From Mariprofundaceae bacterium (lineage in GTDB: Bacteria > Pseudomonadota > Zetaproteobacteria > Mariprofundales > Mariprofundaceae), in NCBI GenBank assembly GCA_030950835.1, contig JAUZQU010000025.1:1-7448 (forward strand): DNA of 7,448 bases. Reading direction: 5' to 3'. Shown one piece after another: positions 1 through 5,975 of the stretch (position 1 is its first letter; every line of letters starts with the position of its first letter). A model generated the notes under the pieces. The model did not search any database and was not told the origin of the DNA. It saw only the letters and a program-made list of their open reading frames with translations. The translations under genes and the position numbers were made by a program.

Positions 1-334
1 GCCAAACATTACGACCAAAACAAAAAAGTTGAGCTCGTCCCATACGAAACTCAGCCCATATCTTTTCTTCATCTTCACCATGAGGAGTAGCGAAATACTC
101 AAAATGCTCAATTAATTCCTGTTTGGTGGCAATGCCTCGACCATCGTCCTTAATCTGAAAATGAACACCTGAATCATCATACTCAAGTAGTAAATCAATA
201 CGACTTGCTCCAGATTCAATACCATTCATTGTACCTTCAAGAACACCTTTGGGAAAAGTGCCAGCTTGACGTTTGATCGTATGCAACAAAATGTTATCAT
301 GTGCTTTGAATTGACGAGTAGATGTACGAATCAT
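1..334 (-). CDS. GHKL-type ATPase, N-terminal 111 residues (cut by window edge)
   Basis: The 3' end lies outside the window, so only the ATP-binding part is visible. Seen: an N-box with E33 and N37 (LEGTMNGIESGA) that fits the Mg/ATP-binding helix of the GHKL superfamily (gyrase B, Hsp90, MutL, MORC, histidine kinases); a G1 box, DDGRGI, at 63-68; and a glycine-containing segment, FRMGRAQLFCFG, at 96-107 that fits the lid/G2 region. The start is ATG with GGAG nine bases upstream (344-347). It has its own promoter at 421-448, downstream of the terminator at 495-534, so it is a separate unit from the 496-aa gene. Known of the family: ATP-driven dimer clamps, often in DNA repair or topology. The order of boxes and spacing look more MutL/Hsp90/MORC-like than kinase-like. 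Its exact role is unknown; similar phage proteins are usually just called ATP-binding protein. Confidence 0.8.
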   Translation of the reverse strand, partial: MIRTSTRQFKAHDNILLHTIKRQAGTFPKGVLEGTMNGIESGASRIDLLLEYDDSGVHFQIKDDGRGIATKQELIEHFEYFATPHGEDEEKIWAEFRMGRAQLFCFGRNVW

Positions 335-420
335 TTTTAATTACTCCAAGTTACTTAAATATAATTCGTGACGCTGAACATGCAAACAATCTTATTTCTT
401 CAATTTCTCCAACATTGTTG

Positions 421-448
421 ATTGTATCTATTAACTTGTAAATGTCAA
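421..448 (-). promoter_or_regulatory. Sigma70-type promoter for the GHKL ATPase gene
   Basis: On the minus strand a perfect TTGACA (443-448) is followed after 16 bp by TACAAT (421-426), five of six matches to TATAAT. The predicted start near 414 leaves a leader of about 80 nt before the ATG at 334. The -35 and following bases (TTGACATTT) match the two other promoters in this half of the window. Confidence 0.8.
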
Positions 449-494
449 GAATAAAAGTGCATATTTTTGAATTAAACTTTCACTGTTAAATAAA

Positions 495-534
495 AATAAG
501 AACCCTGACAATGTTACTCGTCAGGGTTCTTATT
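495..534 (-). terminator. Rho-independent terminator after the 496-aa gene
   Basis: A perfect 15-bp stem (495-509 with 520-534) closes a 10-base loop and contains GAACCCTGAC. On the minus strand the hairpin is followed by a T-rich run (TTATTTTTATTT when the last stem bases are included). It lies 22 bases past the stop of the 496-aa gene and before the GHKL promoter, so it separates the two transcription units. Confidence 0.9.
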
Positions 535-556
535 CTTACTTTATTACTGAAACAAC

Positions 557-2047
557 CTATTCTTTTACAACCGTTTCAATCGTTTCAACCTCAGTCTCAG
601 TCTCATCAGCAGTCTCAGTCTCATCAACAGTATCAGTCTCATCAACAGTATCAGACTCGATCGGAGCTGCCTCATCTGTCTTAACTATCTTAGCTGTCTT
701 AGACTCAGATTCCTTATCTTTACGAGATCGATTCGATTTCGATGAAGATAACTCGACTGTCTCAGACAAGTTGGCTTTGACATCATTTTTGGTTACACAA
801 TAATCAAAATTACTGCGTGCTCCAATCACAACACCAAACGACTGAATCCACTTACCATCGTCAAGAGACCACTCAGAATATGGAACCATGCCAATCTGCG
901 CAGATCGAAAACCAAAAGGATAACCCTCAGTATGATTCACACGACATTGAACCGTAGCATTATTTTGTGATTTCTGTTGCGGAGTCATTCCTTCTTTAGC
1001 AGGACGATCACGCATAGTTTGATACGCTTTACCACTTGCCTTACGAATGTCACTCCACATATCATTGTAAGGAATCGCTTTGCCAACGATAGGTTCCTTA
1101 AGTGGCTTAAACTTGATACCTTTAATACCAGTTTCAGATGCTTTGCGAACCTGTTGAGGAGTCAATGTCTTGCCATCATCATTGACAAAATATCCAGGAG
1201 TGGCCAAGTCACCTGGCATAAAATAATTCATGTCGCCATTACTAGTCATGTCCACTTCAATACAAGAACCAGCATTAGGTTTGGATTCAATGCGAAAAAC
1301 AAGATTAGCCAAACCTTTTACACCAGCCAAAGAACGACGCTTGCGAGTAATATCATTAGCTCCATAATTACCACGATTACTCGCATTTAAAAGAAAAACA
1401 GCAGAACCATCATGGCCACCAGTACCAATAACGTATTCAACATCATTGATAGTAATAATATTCTTATCAGGATCGGTAACCATACTACGGATGGATGAAT
1501 GACATTGACGTTGAGGATTGGGATCAATTATCCAACCAGATGGAATAGTACGCTCACCATTAACATCTTCGTGATACCATGAACCAAATCGCTTTTCATC
1601 CCAATTCTTTGGAGACTTTTTAAGCTGACCTTTCCTAATTACACTGCAACCAATTGCAGCAATCAAATCTTGTTCTACCGGACAATAACGCGGTGGGATA
1701 GCTGGAAGAACATCACCAGTTTCAGCAGCAGCATTGTATTCATCAATCAATTTATCATACGATGATCGACTCATACGACCCATATTAATGTTAGGAATCT
1801 TACTCACAGGAAGTGATGGAAGATCCGACAATTTGCCACCAGAAGCAAAATGTTTACGACAACGATCCTTCCAATCAGAAAGAATGTCAAGCCACTCAAC
1901 AAGCTTATCAGACATCTTAGGAATTGCTTCAAACATCAATGGACGATTCAACTCTGCAATTTGATCACAAGTAGGCCGAGGAACTGTATTTCTCTTCCCA
2001 GATCGAGCAAATTGCTGAATAACCTTCTTTTCGCTGGATTTCGACAT
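557..2047 (-). CDS. Unrecognised 496-aa protein with acidic Thr/Glu/Asp repeat tail
   Basis: I do not recognise a family. The chosen start is the ATG at 2047-2045 (MSKSSEKK), with GGAG eight bases upstream; the GTG three codons earlier overlaps the GGAG and is unlikely. The body (about 1-425) reads as a soluble mixed protein with no signal peptide or membrane span. It has a Gly-rich stretch, VIGTGGHDGSAVF, near 209-221, and a segment with several tryptophans and glycines near its end. From about 430 it becomes charged, with Ser/Lys/Arg-rich sequence, and it ends in an acidic tail made of a six-residue repeat (DETDTV, DETETA and variants), encoded by an 18-bp DNA repeat. The gene has its own promoter (2092-2119) and terminator (495-534), so it is monocistronic. 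A virion-associated or DNA-binding phage protein is possible, but this is only a guess from context. Confidence 0.85.
   Translation of the reverse strand: MSKSSEKKVIQQFARSGKRNTVPRPTCDQIAELNRPLMFEAIPKMSDKLVEWLDILSDWKDRCRKHFASGGKLSDLPSLPVSKIPNINMGRMSRSSYDKLIDEYNAAAETGDVLPAIPPRYCPVEQDLIAAIGCSVIRKGQLKKSPKNWDEKRFGSWYHEDVNGERTIPSGWIIDPNPQRQCHSSIRSMVTDPDKNIITINDVEYVIGTGGHDGSAVFLLNASNRGNYGANDITRKRRSLAGVKGLANLVFRIESKPNAGSCIEVDMTSNGDMNYFMPGDLATPGYFVNDDGKTLTPQQVRKASETGIKGIKFKPLKEPIVGKAIPYNDMWSDIRKASGKAYQTMRDRPAKEGMTPQQKSQNNATVQCRVNHTEGYPFGFRSAQIGMVPYSEWSLDDGKWIQSFGVVIGARSNFDYCVTKNDVKANLSETVELSSSKSNRSRKDKESESKTAKIVKTDEAAPIESDTVDETDTVDETETADETETEVETIETVVKE
591..658 (-). repeat. 18-bp in-frame tandem repeat encoding an acidic tail
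   Basis: On the plus strand the unit TCAGTCTCATCAACAGTA occurs perfectly at 615-632 and 633-650, with a diverged copy at 597-614 and partial copies at both ends. Because the unit is 18 bp, copy-number changes keep the frame and only alter the length of the acidic C-terminal tail by six residues. Confidence 0.85.
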
Positions 2048-2091
2048 CGTAATCACTCCAAAATAGACCCAAGATTCAATGCCAATAACAC

Positions 2092-2119
2092 ATCATATCA
2101 CAACCGTTCAAAATGTCAA
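2092..2119 (-). promoter_or_regulatory. Sigma70-type promoter for the 496-aa gene
   Basis: Minus strand: perfect TTGACA (2114-2119), 16-bp spacer, TATGAT (2092-2097). Transcription should begin near 2085, giving a leader of about 40 nt before the ATG at 2047. The TTGACATTTT context is shared with the promoter at 3377-3405. Confidence 0.8.
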
Positions 2120-2180
2120 CCATTTTATCTGAAAAAAGTGTTACATTTGGACCATTTGGGCCTATTAAAAATGAAATGAA

Positions 2181-3116
2181 TCACTTATGTTCAGAAAACA
2201 AATATGTACGTCCTTCCTCTGTTAATACTCTACCTCGTGGAGTAGATGCAATAAAATCCATCTCTAAAAGAATCGGCTCAATCACACCTTTTACTACATC
2301 CTCTGGTTGACGCATCTTACTACTTATAGAACCTACTCCTAAAGGATGAGGACTAGATTTCGATAAAAACTCTAAATAACGACGATGAATAGGATGCAAT
2401 CCAAATGAATCAATCTGTTCTAATTTAAACATATGATGAACATGAGATAATGTAATATGATTAGTAGATACAGACAATGCAAACATCATCACTTTTTTCA
2501 CAAATGAAATTGCAATGCGAGGTATACCTAAACAACGTTGAGCAATCTCATCAACTACATCTCGATTAAATCTTATATGATAATGACGAAAAGATTGAGC
2601 AATTATCAAACCAATATCTGTTAATGAATATCTCTCAATCTCCCATTGATTATCAAATCGAGTCACAAAAGAATTGGAATCAAGCATATCAAAACGAGTC
2701 GTCGCACCAAACAATGTAAAAGGAGAAATCTTAATATCTCCTTGATGTGATGTAATACGCCATTCCTTCATTGGAAGATATAACGACTCTTGTAAAGATA
2801 ATTTTAAACGATGTATTTCATCAATAAATAACAATAAAGAATGTCCAGATTTGTTTGCAAAAGAAGAAGATTCAAATAAAAACTGTAACAACTGATCTCT
2901 GTTTCTGAAGATAATGGACTCTACCTCCACAAAATGATAACCAAGCTCAGTACCAATGGCACGAGCTAAAGCAGTCTTACCAGTACCACCAATACCATGT
3001 AATAAAGTATGTGGAAAAATAAAGCCAGAATTACGACATGCACGAATTAAGGTTAATGCTTTGGATTTCTCTCTAAAAAGACCAATTAAATCATTAAGCC
3101 TAACTTGATTTGTCAT
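2181..3116 (-). CDS. ruvB-like: RuvB-like Holliday junction branch-migration ATPase
   Basis: An AAA+ motor of the RuvB family, 311 aa against about 330-350 for cellular RuvB, with a shortened N-terminus. Seen: Walker A GIGGTGKT at 41-48; Walker B LLFIDE at 95-100; sensor 1 GATTR at 137-141; a probable arginine finger, R153, in FVTRFD; sensor 2 in GIPR at 197-200; and a C-terminal winged helix ending IEPILLEMDFIASTPRGR (279-296), which closely resembles the family signature. Known of the family: hexamers drive branch migration together with RuvA. No ruvA or ruvC is visible here, so a host RuvA or an independent mode must be assumed. No clear ribosome binding site precedes the ATG; the small ORF ending 18 bases upstream may provide translational coupling. 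Codon use is AT-rich like its left-hand neighbours. A phage recombination or replication-restart role is likely. Confidence 0.9.
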   Translation of the reverse strand: MTNQVRLNDLIGLFREKSKALTLIRACRNSGFIFPHTLLHGIGGTGKTALARAIGTELGYHFVEVESIIFRNRDQLLQFLFESSSFANKSGHSLLLFIDEIHRLKLSLQESLYLPMKEWRITSHQGDIKISPFTLFGATTRFDMLDSNSFVTRFDNQWEIERYSLTDIGLIIAQSFRHYHIRFNRDVVDEIAQRCLGIPRIAISFVKKVMMFALSVSTNHITLSHVHHMFKLEQIDSFGLHPIHRRYLEFLSKSSPHPLGVGSISSKMRQPEDVVKGVIEPILLEMDFIASTPRGRVLTEEGRTYLFSEHK

Positions 3117-3134
3117 GTTGATTACGAATCAAGA

Positions 3135-3329
3135 TCAAAAGATCATATGAAGACAAAAAAAAGAACCACAATGTCTACAATGTGTCTCAGAGTGCTTACC
3201 TAATGCAATCAAACCTTCATTATCTATTAAAGTACCATCCTTCTCTAAAAAACTCGAAATAACGATACAATAAGGACCAACCCAAGCAGACATAAAATCA
3301 TTATTACATTAACGATGACTGAAACTCAT
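3135..3329 (-). pseudogene. Small Cys/His-rich ORF upstream of ruvB, interrupted by an in-frame TAA
   Basis: From ATG 3329 there is GGAG (3339-3342) nine bases upstream, the same spacing as the other genes of this half, but the seventh codon (3311-3309) is TAA. The same frame then stays open and reaches a second ATG at 3293, from which a 52-aa product runs to TGA at 3135. Its C-terminal end carries CRHCGSFFCLH, a possible zinc-binding cluster. The second ATG has no ribosome binding site. Either the gene is broken by a single nonsense change, or a six-codon leader peptide precedes a reinitiating 52-aa gene. It sits between the promoter at 3377-3405 and ruvB, so it would be the first gene of that operon. 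No family is recognised. Confidence 0.45.
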
Positions 3330-3337
3330 CACACATG

Positions 3338-3383
3338 ACTCCAAAAAAACACAAACCTAAACACAAACCTAAACACATCATAA
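3338..3383. repeat. 46-bp direct repeat, copy 1 (ruvB-unit leader)
   Basis: This matches 3694-3739 with 3 differences in 46 bases. It includes the GGAG ribosome binding site, a 12-bp tandem unit (ACACAAACCTAA twice) and the -10 hexamer of the promoter at 3377-3405. It is the functional-looking copy, because the TTGACA lies just outside it. Confidence 0.9.
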
Positions 3384-3405
3384 TCATAAAGTTTTAAAAT
3401 GTCAA
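3377..3405 (-). promoter_or_regulatory. Sigma70-type promoter of the small ORF-ruvB unit
   Basis: Minus strand: perfect TTGACA (3400-3405), 17-bp spacer, TATGAT (3377-3382). Transcription should begin near 3370 and run through the repeated leader 3338-3383 into the small ORF and ruvB. Confidence 0.8.
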
Positions 3406-3506
3406 GAATTATTTTTGAGAAATAAAAAATGGAAAAAACACTTATTTCGAAATAAACTCCAATCAGGCTATATTCAGAACAAAAACCTAAAATGGTCTAT
3501 ATCATC

Positions 3507-3544
3507 TAATAACAAGTATCTCGGATAATAACAAGTATCTCGGA
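3507..3544. repeat. 19-bp tandem repeat, two perfect copies
   Basis: TAATAACAAGTATCTCGGA occurs at 3507-3525 and again at 3526-3544 with no differences. It lies in a non-coding stretch and may be a recent slippage duplication or a two-site binding element. Confidence 0.9.
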
Positions 3545-3557
3545 CCAAAGTTAGAAG

Positions 3558-3671
3558 CTAAAAGTCAAAGTCTGAACTTTGTGGATTGCTTCTCAACAGC
3601 ACGGTCGACGTATAACGTACGTCTACGATGACATCTAGTGCAGCATCATCCGCCCCGTCATAATGAAACAT
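3558..3671 (-). CDS. Possible 37-aa peptide, unrecognised
   Basis: An ATG at 3671 opens 37 codons ending in TAG. The sequence (MFHYDGADDAALDVIVDV and so on) reads like protein, with GC-richer codons than ruvB. The only ribosome-binding-like sequence, GGAG, is 13 bases upstream, and no live promoter precedes it, since the leader copy at 3694-3739 lacks a -35. It is most likely a gene remnant or a chance ORF. Confidence 0.2.
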   Translation of the reverse strand: MFHYDGADDAALDVIVDVRYTSTVLLRSNPQSSDFDF

Positions 3672-3693
3672 GGCTGCACCAAAACTCCATCAA

Positions 3694-3739
3694 ACTCCAT
3701 AAAAACACAAATCTAAACACAAATCTAAACACATCATAA
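3694..3739. repeat. 46-bp direct repeat, copy 2 (promoterless leader)
   Basis: This is a copy of 3338-3383. The sequence beyond it diverges and has no TTGACA at the right distance, so the -10 it carries is probably dead. The similarity resumes weakly further right (TTTGAGAAA, then ACTTATTTC), as if a longer duplicate had decayed. Confidence 0.85.
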
Positions 3740-3838
3740 GATTTGAGAAAAAATATATTTAACAATTTCGGAATGAATAACATTTAAACTTATTTCAGAA
3801 TAACTTATCAACCAGCCGTCATTGAGCACGTCAAAGAT

Positions 3839-4390
3839 TTACACTCGGAATATGTCGGTCCACAAGTTGAACGGATGGGTCTCGCGGAAGTCCCCCTTGT
3901 CTGTCTAATTCCAGTCCTTCGGCCTCCCATCCTCATGGCGGTACGGCGCAATCACGCGGCACCTCAGCTTCACGTCATCGACGTTAAAGCAGTAGTCATC
4001 CGATACTGTCCAGAACCAGATGTCTTCACCGGCATTCTTCCAATTGGTCTTCGCGCCACGCCCCTTTTCCCGCTCCCACGTAATGCAGTTTCTGATCTTG
4101 AAATACTTGAAAGCAGCCTCGAATATTGAACACGAGCTGAGCCAATCGCCGCAGATGTAGATGGTGGCTGTTGGCTTCAAAAGGGGATTTAGTTGAGTCA
4201 GTATCGAGTCGAACCAAGACGTATACTCATCAACCGATGTCTTGGCGAAACGCCGGCCGTTGAAGTGCTTGCTGAGGTTATAGAGCGGATCCAAAAAGAG
4301 CAAATCGACTAAGTAGCGAGGTAGGAAAGCCAGAGAGTCGCGGAAGTCGCCACAAATGACCCCACCGGGGGATGTGCTCCAATCGCGCAT
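3839..4390 (-). pseudogene. Truncated beta-class adenine-specific DNA methyltransferase
   Basis: From ATG 4390 the frame encodes 161 aa. Residues 11-38 (VICGDF ... VDLLFLDPLYN) fit the start of beta-class N6-adenine methyltransferases, with D34-P-L-Y in place of the usual DPPY catalytic motif IV. ICGDW at 79-83, TWEREKGRGAK at 104-114 and EDIWFW at 122-127 also match that family. The frame hits TAG at 3907-3905 after RPKDWN but continues in family-like sequence (DFRETHPFNLW, TDIFRV) to a TAA at 3841-3839. The HPTQKP segment and the C-terminal SAM-binding motif (FxGxG) are missing, so the enzyme should be inactive even with TAG read through. There is no ribosome binding site. It is markedly GC-richer than the sequence to its left. 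It looks like a relic of a restriction-modification or orphan methylase gene. Confidence 0.8.
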
Positions 4391-4838
4391 CCTGTGGCAT
4401 ACGGATCAGCTTCGGGCGCAGGCAATACCGGTCGGAGGCCGTGAGAACCAAGGAGCGGCGCACGTGCCTTTCCGTTCCCTGTTTGGGCCACGTCTGCCAT
4501 TCTGGAGGTGTGCTCCTTGGAACCAGGTCGTCAAGTTAAGCTTCGTTGGGACGGTTCGTTTCCGGTCGGGGGTTTTGAAGGAATCCTACCAAAATTACTA
4601 CTTCACTTCTTTAGTGTATTTGAGGAAATCCTACCAGAATTAATTTTGATGGGCAGGATTTGAACCTACTTCACTTCTTCAGTGCATCAAAATAAGAGGA
4701 ATCTTATTTCAGTGCATCGATTTCAGTGCCACTACCATTAGTGCCATCAAACTTGGATTAGGATTGATCCTATCCAATATCCCCTCCATTTATATATAGA
4801 TCATCTCAACAAATAAGACAACTTAAATCTCATCCACC
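4391..4838. other. Gene-poor junction: GC-rich fragment followed by degenerate repeats
   Basis: 4391-4570 is GC-rich and continues the composition of the methylase relic. A minus-strand frame starting at 4500 with AAGGAG 12 bases upstream runs into the same area in a different frame and meets the methylase frame near a CCCCC run at 4366-4370. It could be a frameshifted N-terminal extension, but it shows no recognisable motif. 4575-4760 is a patch of imperfect repeats (AATCCTACCA, CTACTTCACTTCTT and CAGTGCAT elements) including the tRNA-like sequence listed separately. 4760-4838 shows nothing I can name. Confidence 0.5.
4645..4751 (-). other. tRNA-like relic or decayed tRNA 3' half
   Basis: On the minus strand, 4669-4653 reads GTAGG-TTCAAAT-CCTGC, a good tRNA T-arm, followed by CCATCAA, which could be the 3' acceptor strand. 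An 8-base match (CCATCAAA on the plus strand at 4744-4751) could close an acceptor-like stem 107 nt long, and CAC-TAATGGTA-GTG (4743-4730) resembles a D-arm. The middle holds an 8-bp hairpin (4690-4709) and repeated CACTGAA units, but no credible anticodon arm. A working tRNA is unlikely; a tRNA fragment left at an attachment site is plausible. Confidence 0.3.
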
Positions 4839-5024
4839 TCACCGCAATCGAGCACATCCATAATCAGATGATCTCCCTATCAACGCATCTTGGTGATCTC
4901 TGACACGTCCCTGTTCCAGCGGGAGCAAGTCATACGGGACCAGACACGGGTGGGTCTTCAGCAGATCGTTCTTCAGTCTGTCCCGTTTGTACTTCAACAT
5001 GTCGACGTACAACTCCTTTCGCAT
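4839..5024 (-). CDS. Possible 61-aa basic protein overlapping the HTH gene
   Basis: An ATG at 5024 lies inside the 3' part of the 94-aa HTH gene, in another frame. The product (MRKELYVDMLKYKRDRLKNDLLKTHPC and onward) has a natural-looking amphipathic, Lys/Arg-rich first half and a less natural C-terminal end. AAGG lies nine bases before the ATG. The tail of the HTH protein in the competing frame looks less protein-like after about residue 60, so one of the two frames may be a frameshift product of an originally longer gene. No family is recognised. Confidence 0.35.
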   Translation of the reverse strand: MRKELYVDMLKYKRDRLKNDLLKTHPCLVPYDLLPLEQGRVRDHQDALIGRSSDYGCARLR

Positions 5025-5214
5025 GGCGTATAACCTTATGTTCCTCGATCCAGTCTAGCACGTCCTGAAAGTTATACCGTGGATGCTTGCCAGTGATTCT
5101 GAGATATGGAGGGCCAACACCCTGTCTACGCCACACGGCCAGCGTAGCAGTCGTAATACCGATTAATCTGGCAACCTCCGATGGCCTGATCCACTGGTCT
5201 TTTCTCGTTTCCAT
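4930..5214 (-). CDS. Excisionase/MerR-type helix-turn-helix protein (module copy A)
   Basis: 94 aa. Residues 8-60 form a winged helix-turn-helix of the excisionase/AlpA/HTH_17 type: WIRPSEVARLIGITTATLAV gives the HTH, followed by WRRQGVGPPYLR and HPRYNFQDVLDWIEEH, the usual wing and final helix. About two thirds of this domain is identical to the HTH part of the 134-aa protein at 5976-6380. The ATG at 5214 was chosen because the domain begins right after it; the longer open frame upstream overlaps the acidic gene. It starts 22 bases after that gene's stop without a ribosome binding site, so coupling is likely. Known of the family: small DNA binders acting in excision or as local transcription regulators. 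Inference: it regulates the module's own promoters. The tail (61-94) may be frameshifted. Confidence 0.8.
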   Translation of the reverse strand: METRKDQWIRPSEVARLIGITTATLAVWRRQGVGPPYLRITGKHPRYNFQDVLDWIEEHKVIRHAKGVVRRHVEVQTGQTEERSAEDPPVSGPV

Positions 5215-5236
5215 AGTTAAAGTCGGCAGCGACCAA

Positions 5237-5962
5237 TTATAGCTTCTTGAGGCCGAACGCCTCCAGCTGCTCGGCCTCGTAACGACGCCCATAGAGGCAC
5301 CCCAGTGAATCTGCGATCGACCGCAGGGCCTCCTCCCATTCATCATCCGTCGCGTCGCCGCGACGGAAGTCCTCAGGGTCATACATGTCCCAATTGGCTG
5401 GCTCATCCCACTGGAGATCGGCTAGCGAGGCCGCAATGGCTATATGCCGGGCGGCATCCAGGATATTCATGTCACGACATTCTCCTGGGACGGATCCGTC
5501 AACAATGCCGTCCGACAGTTCGACCGTTTCCCAGCCGGATGATGGATCATCCGGCTCCAGCATTGAGACCTCTACGTCGTCCTCCCAGACGACGCGGCGG
5601 TCCGCTACGCGTACCCACACGGTACGCGAGCCGCCCGTGCACGGCTCGCCGAGCTGGAAGGCGACCGCCTGTTCCTGCGCCGCCCTGTCGCCGAACCGGA
5701 GCCGCACGGCCTCGACGATAGAATGGAGGTCGCACGCGCGATTCCACTCGCCACCGATACCCGGCCGCGGAAAATCGTCCGGCTCCAGGAGAGTCCATTC
5801 ACCCGGGTCTCTCCCAGTCTGCACGTCGACGTCCCGATCCAGTGTGATGAGGTTCGCCACGGTGCCTGGGTCGCGGTCGGCGTAATCCCACTGGGACCAC
5901 GCCGCGTCGAACGCCACTTCAGTCGGCTCGACCACCGGTTCTGAATGTCTGTCATACATCAT
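5237..5962 (-). CDS. Unrecognised strongly acidic 241-aa protein with internal repeat (module copy A)
   Basis: I recognise no family. About 54 Asp/Glu stand against 22 Lys/Arg, giving a net charge near -32; there is no signal peptide or membrane span. The N-terminal part has AFDAAWSQWDYADRDPGTVA (18-37), shared with the start of the 134-aa fusion protein. An internal duplication is visible: residues 59-102 (LEPDDF, GEW, then SI ... GDR ... EQAVAF) resemble 194-236 (YDPEDF, DEW, then SI ... GRR ... EQLEAF). A third LEPDD occurs at 135-139. AGGAGG at 5967-5972 lies 4 bases before ATG 5962 and 7 before ATG 5959, so the second ATG may be the true start. Promoter 6019-6046 drives it, and the HTH gene follows 22 bases later. 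The charge would fit a DNA mimic or an inhibitor of the paired HTH protein; both are guesses. Codons are GC-rich. Confidence 0.8.
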   Translation of the reverse strand: MMYDRHSEPVVEPTEVAFDAAWSQWDYADRDPGTVANLITLDRDVDVQTGRDPGEWTLLEPDDFPRPGIGGEWNRACDLHSIVEAVRLRFGDRAAQEQAVAFQLGEPCTGGSRTVWVRVADRRVVWEDDVEVSMLEPDDPSSGWETVELSDGIVDGSVPGECRDMNILDAARHIAIAASLADLQWDEPANWDMYDPEDFRRGDATDDEWEEALRSIADSLGCLYGRRYEAEQLEAFGLKKL

Positions 5963-5975
5963 CGATCCTCCTCAT

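Larger units (their letters stand above)
3384..3693. other. Segment between two direct repeats, no supported gene
   Basis: It holds the -35 of the ruvB-unit promoter at its left end, an AT-rich stretch, a 19-bp tandem repeat at 3507-3544, a short dyad (GACGTA/TACGTC) near 3605-3625, and a 37-codon minus-strand ORF (3558-3671, starting MFHYDGADDAALDVIV) whose nearest GGAG is 13 bases upstream. Base composition rises in GC between about 3590 and 3660. I cannot assign a function. Confidence 0.5.

Noticed and set aside
977..1390. Plus-strand 137-codon ORF
   Set aside because: Antisense to the 496-aa gene, with no ribosome binding site and an unnatural composition.
2125..2165. Terminator after ruvB
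   Set aside because: The possible GGCCC/GGTCC stem has a mismatch and the T6 run is about 15 bases away; too weak to call.
3905..3907. Amber recoding (TAG read as sense) in the methylase
   Set aside because: Another stop (TAA) ends the frame 21 codons later and the catalytic C-terminal half is missing, so decay explains it better.
4278..4500. Two short minus-strand ORFs upstream of and overlapping the methylase start
   Set aside because: They overlap the methylase frame, show no motif, and most likely reflect GC-rich composition, although a frameshifted methylase N-terminus cannot be excluded.
4645..4751. Functional tRNA gene
   Set aside because: It is about 107 nt long, lacks a believable anticodon arm, and its middle consists of repeats.
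5305..5885. Plus-strand ORFs opposite the acidic-protein gene
   Set aside because: They are antisense to a gene with AGGAGG and a promoter; their Arg/Pro/Ser-rich products are typical shadows of GC-rich coding DNA.
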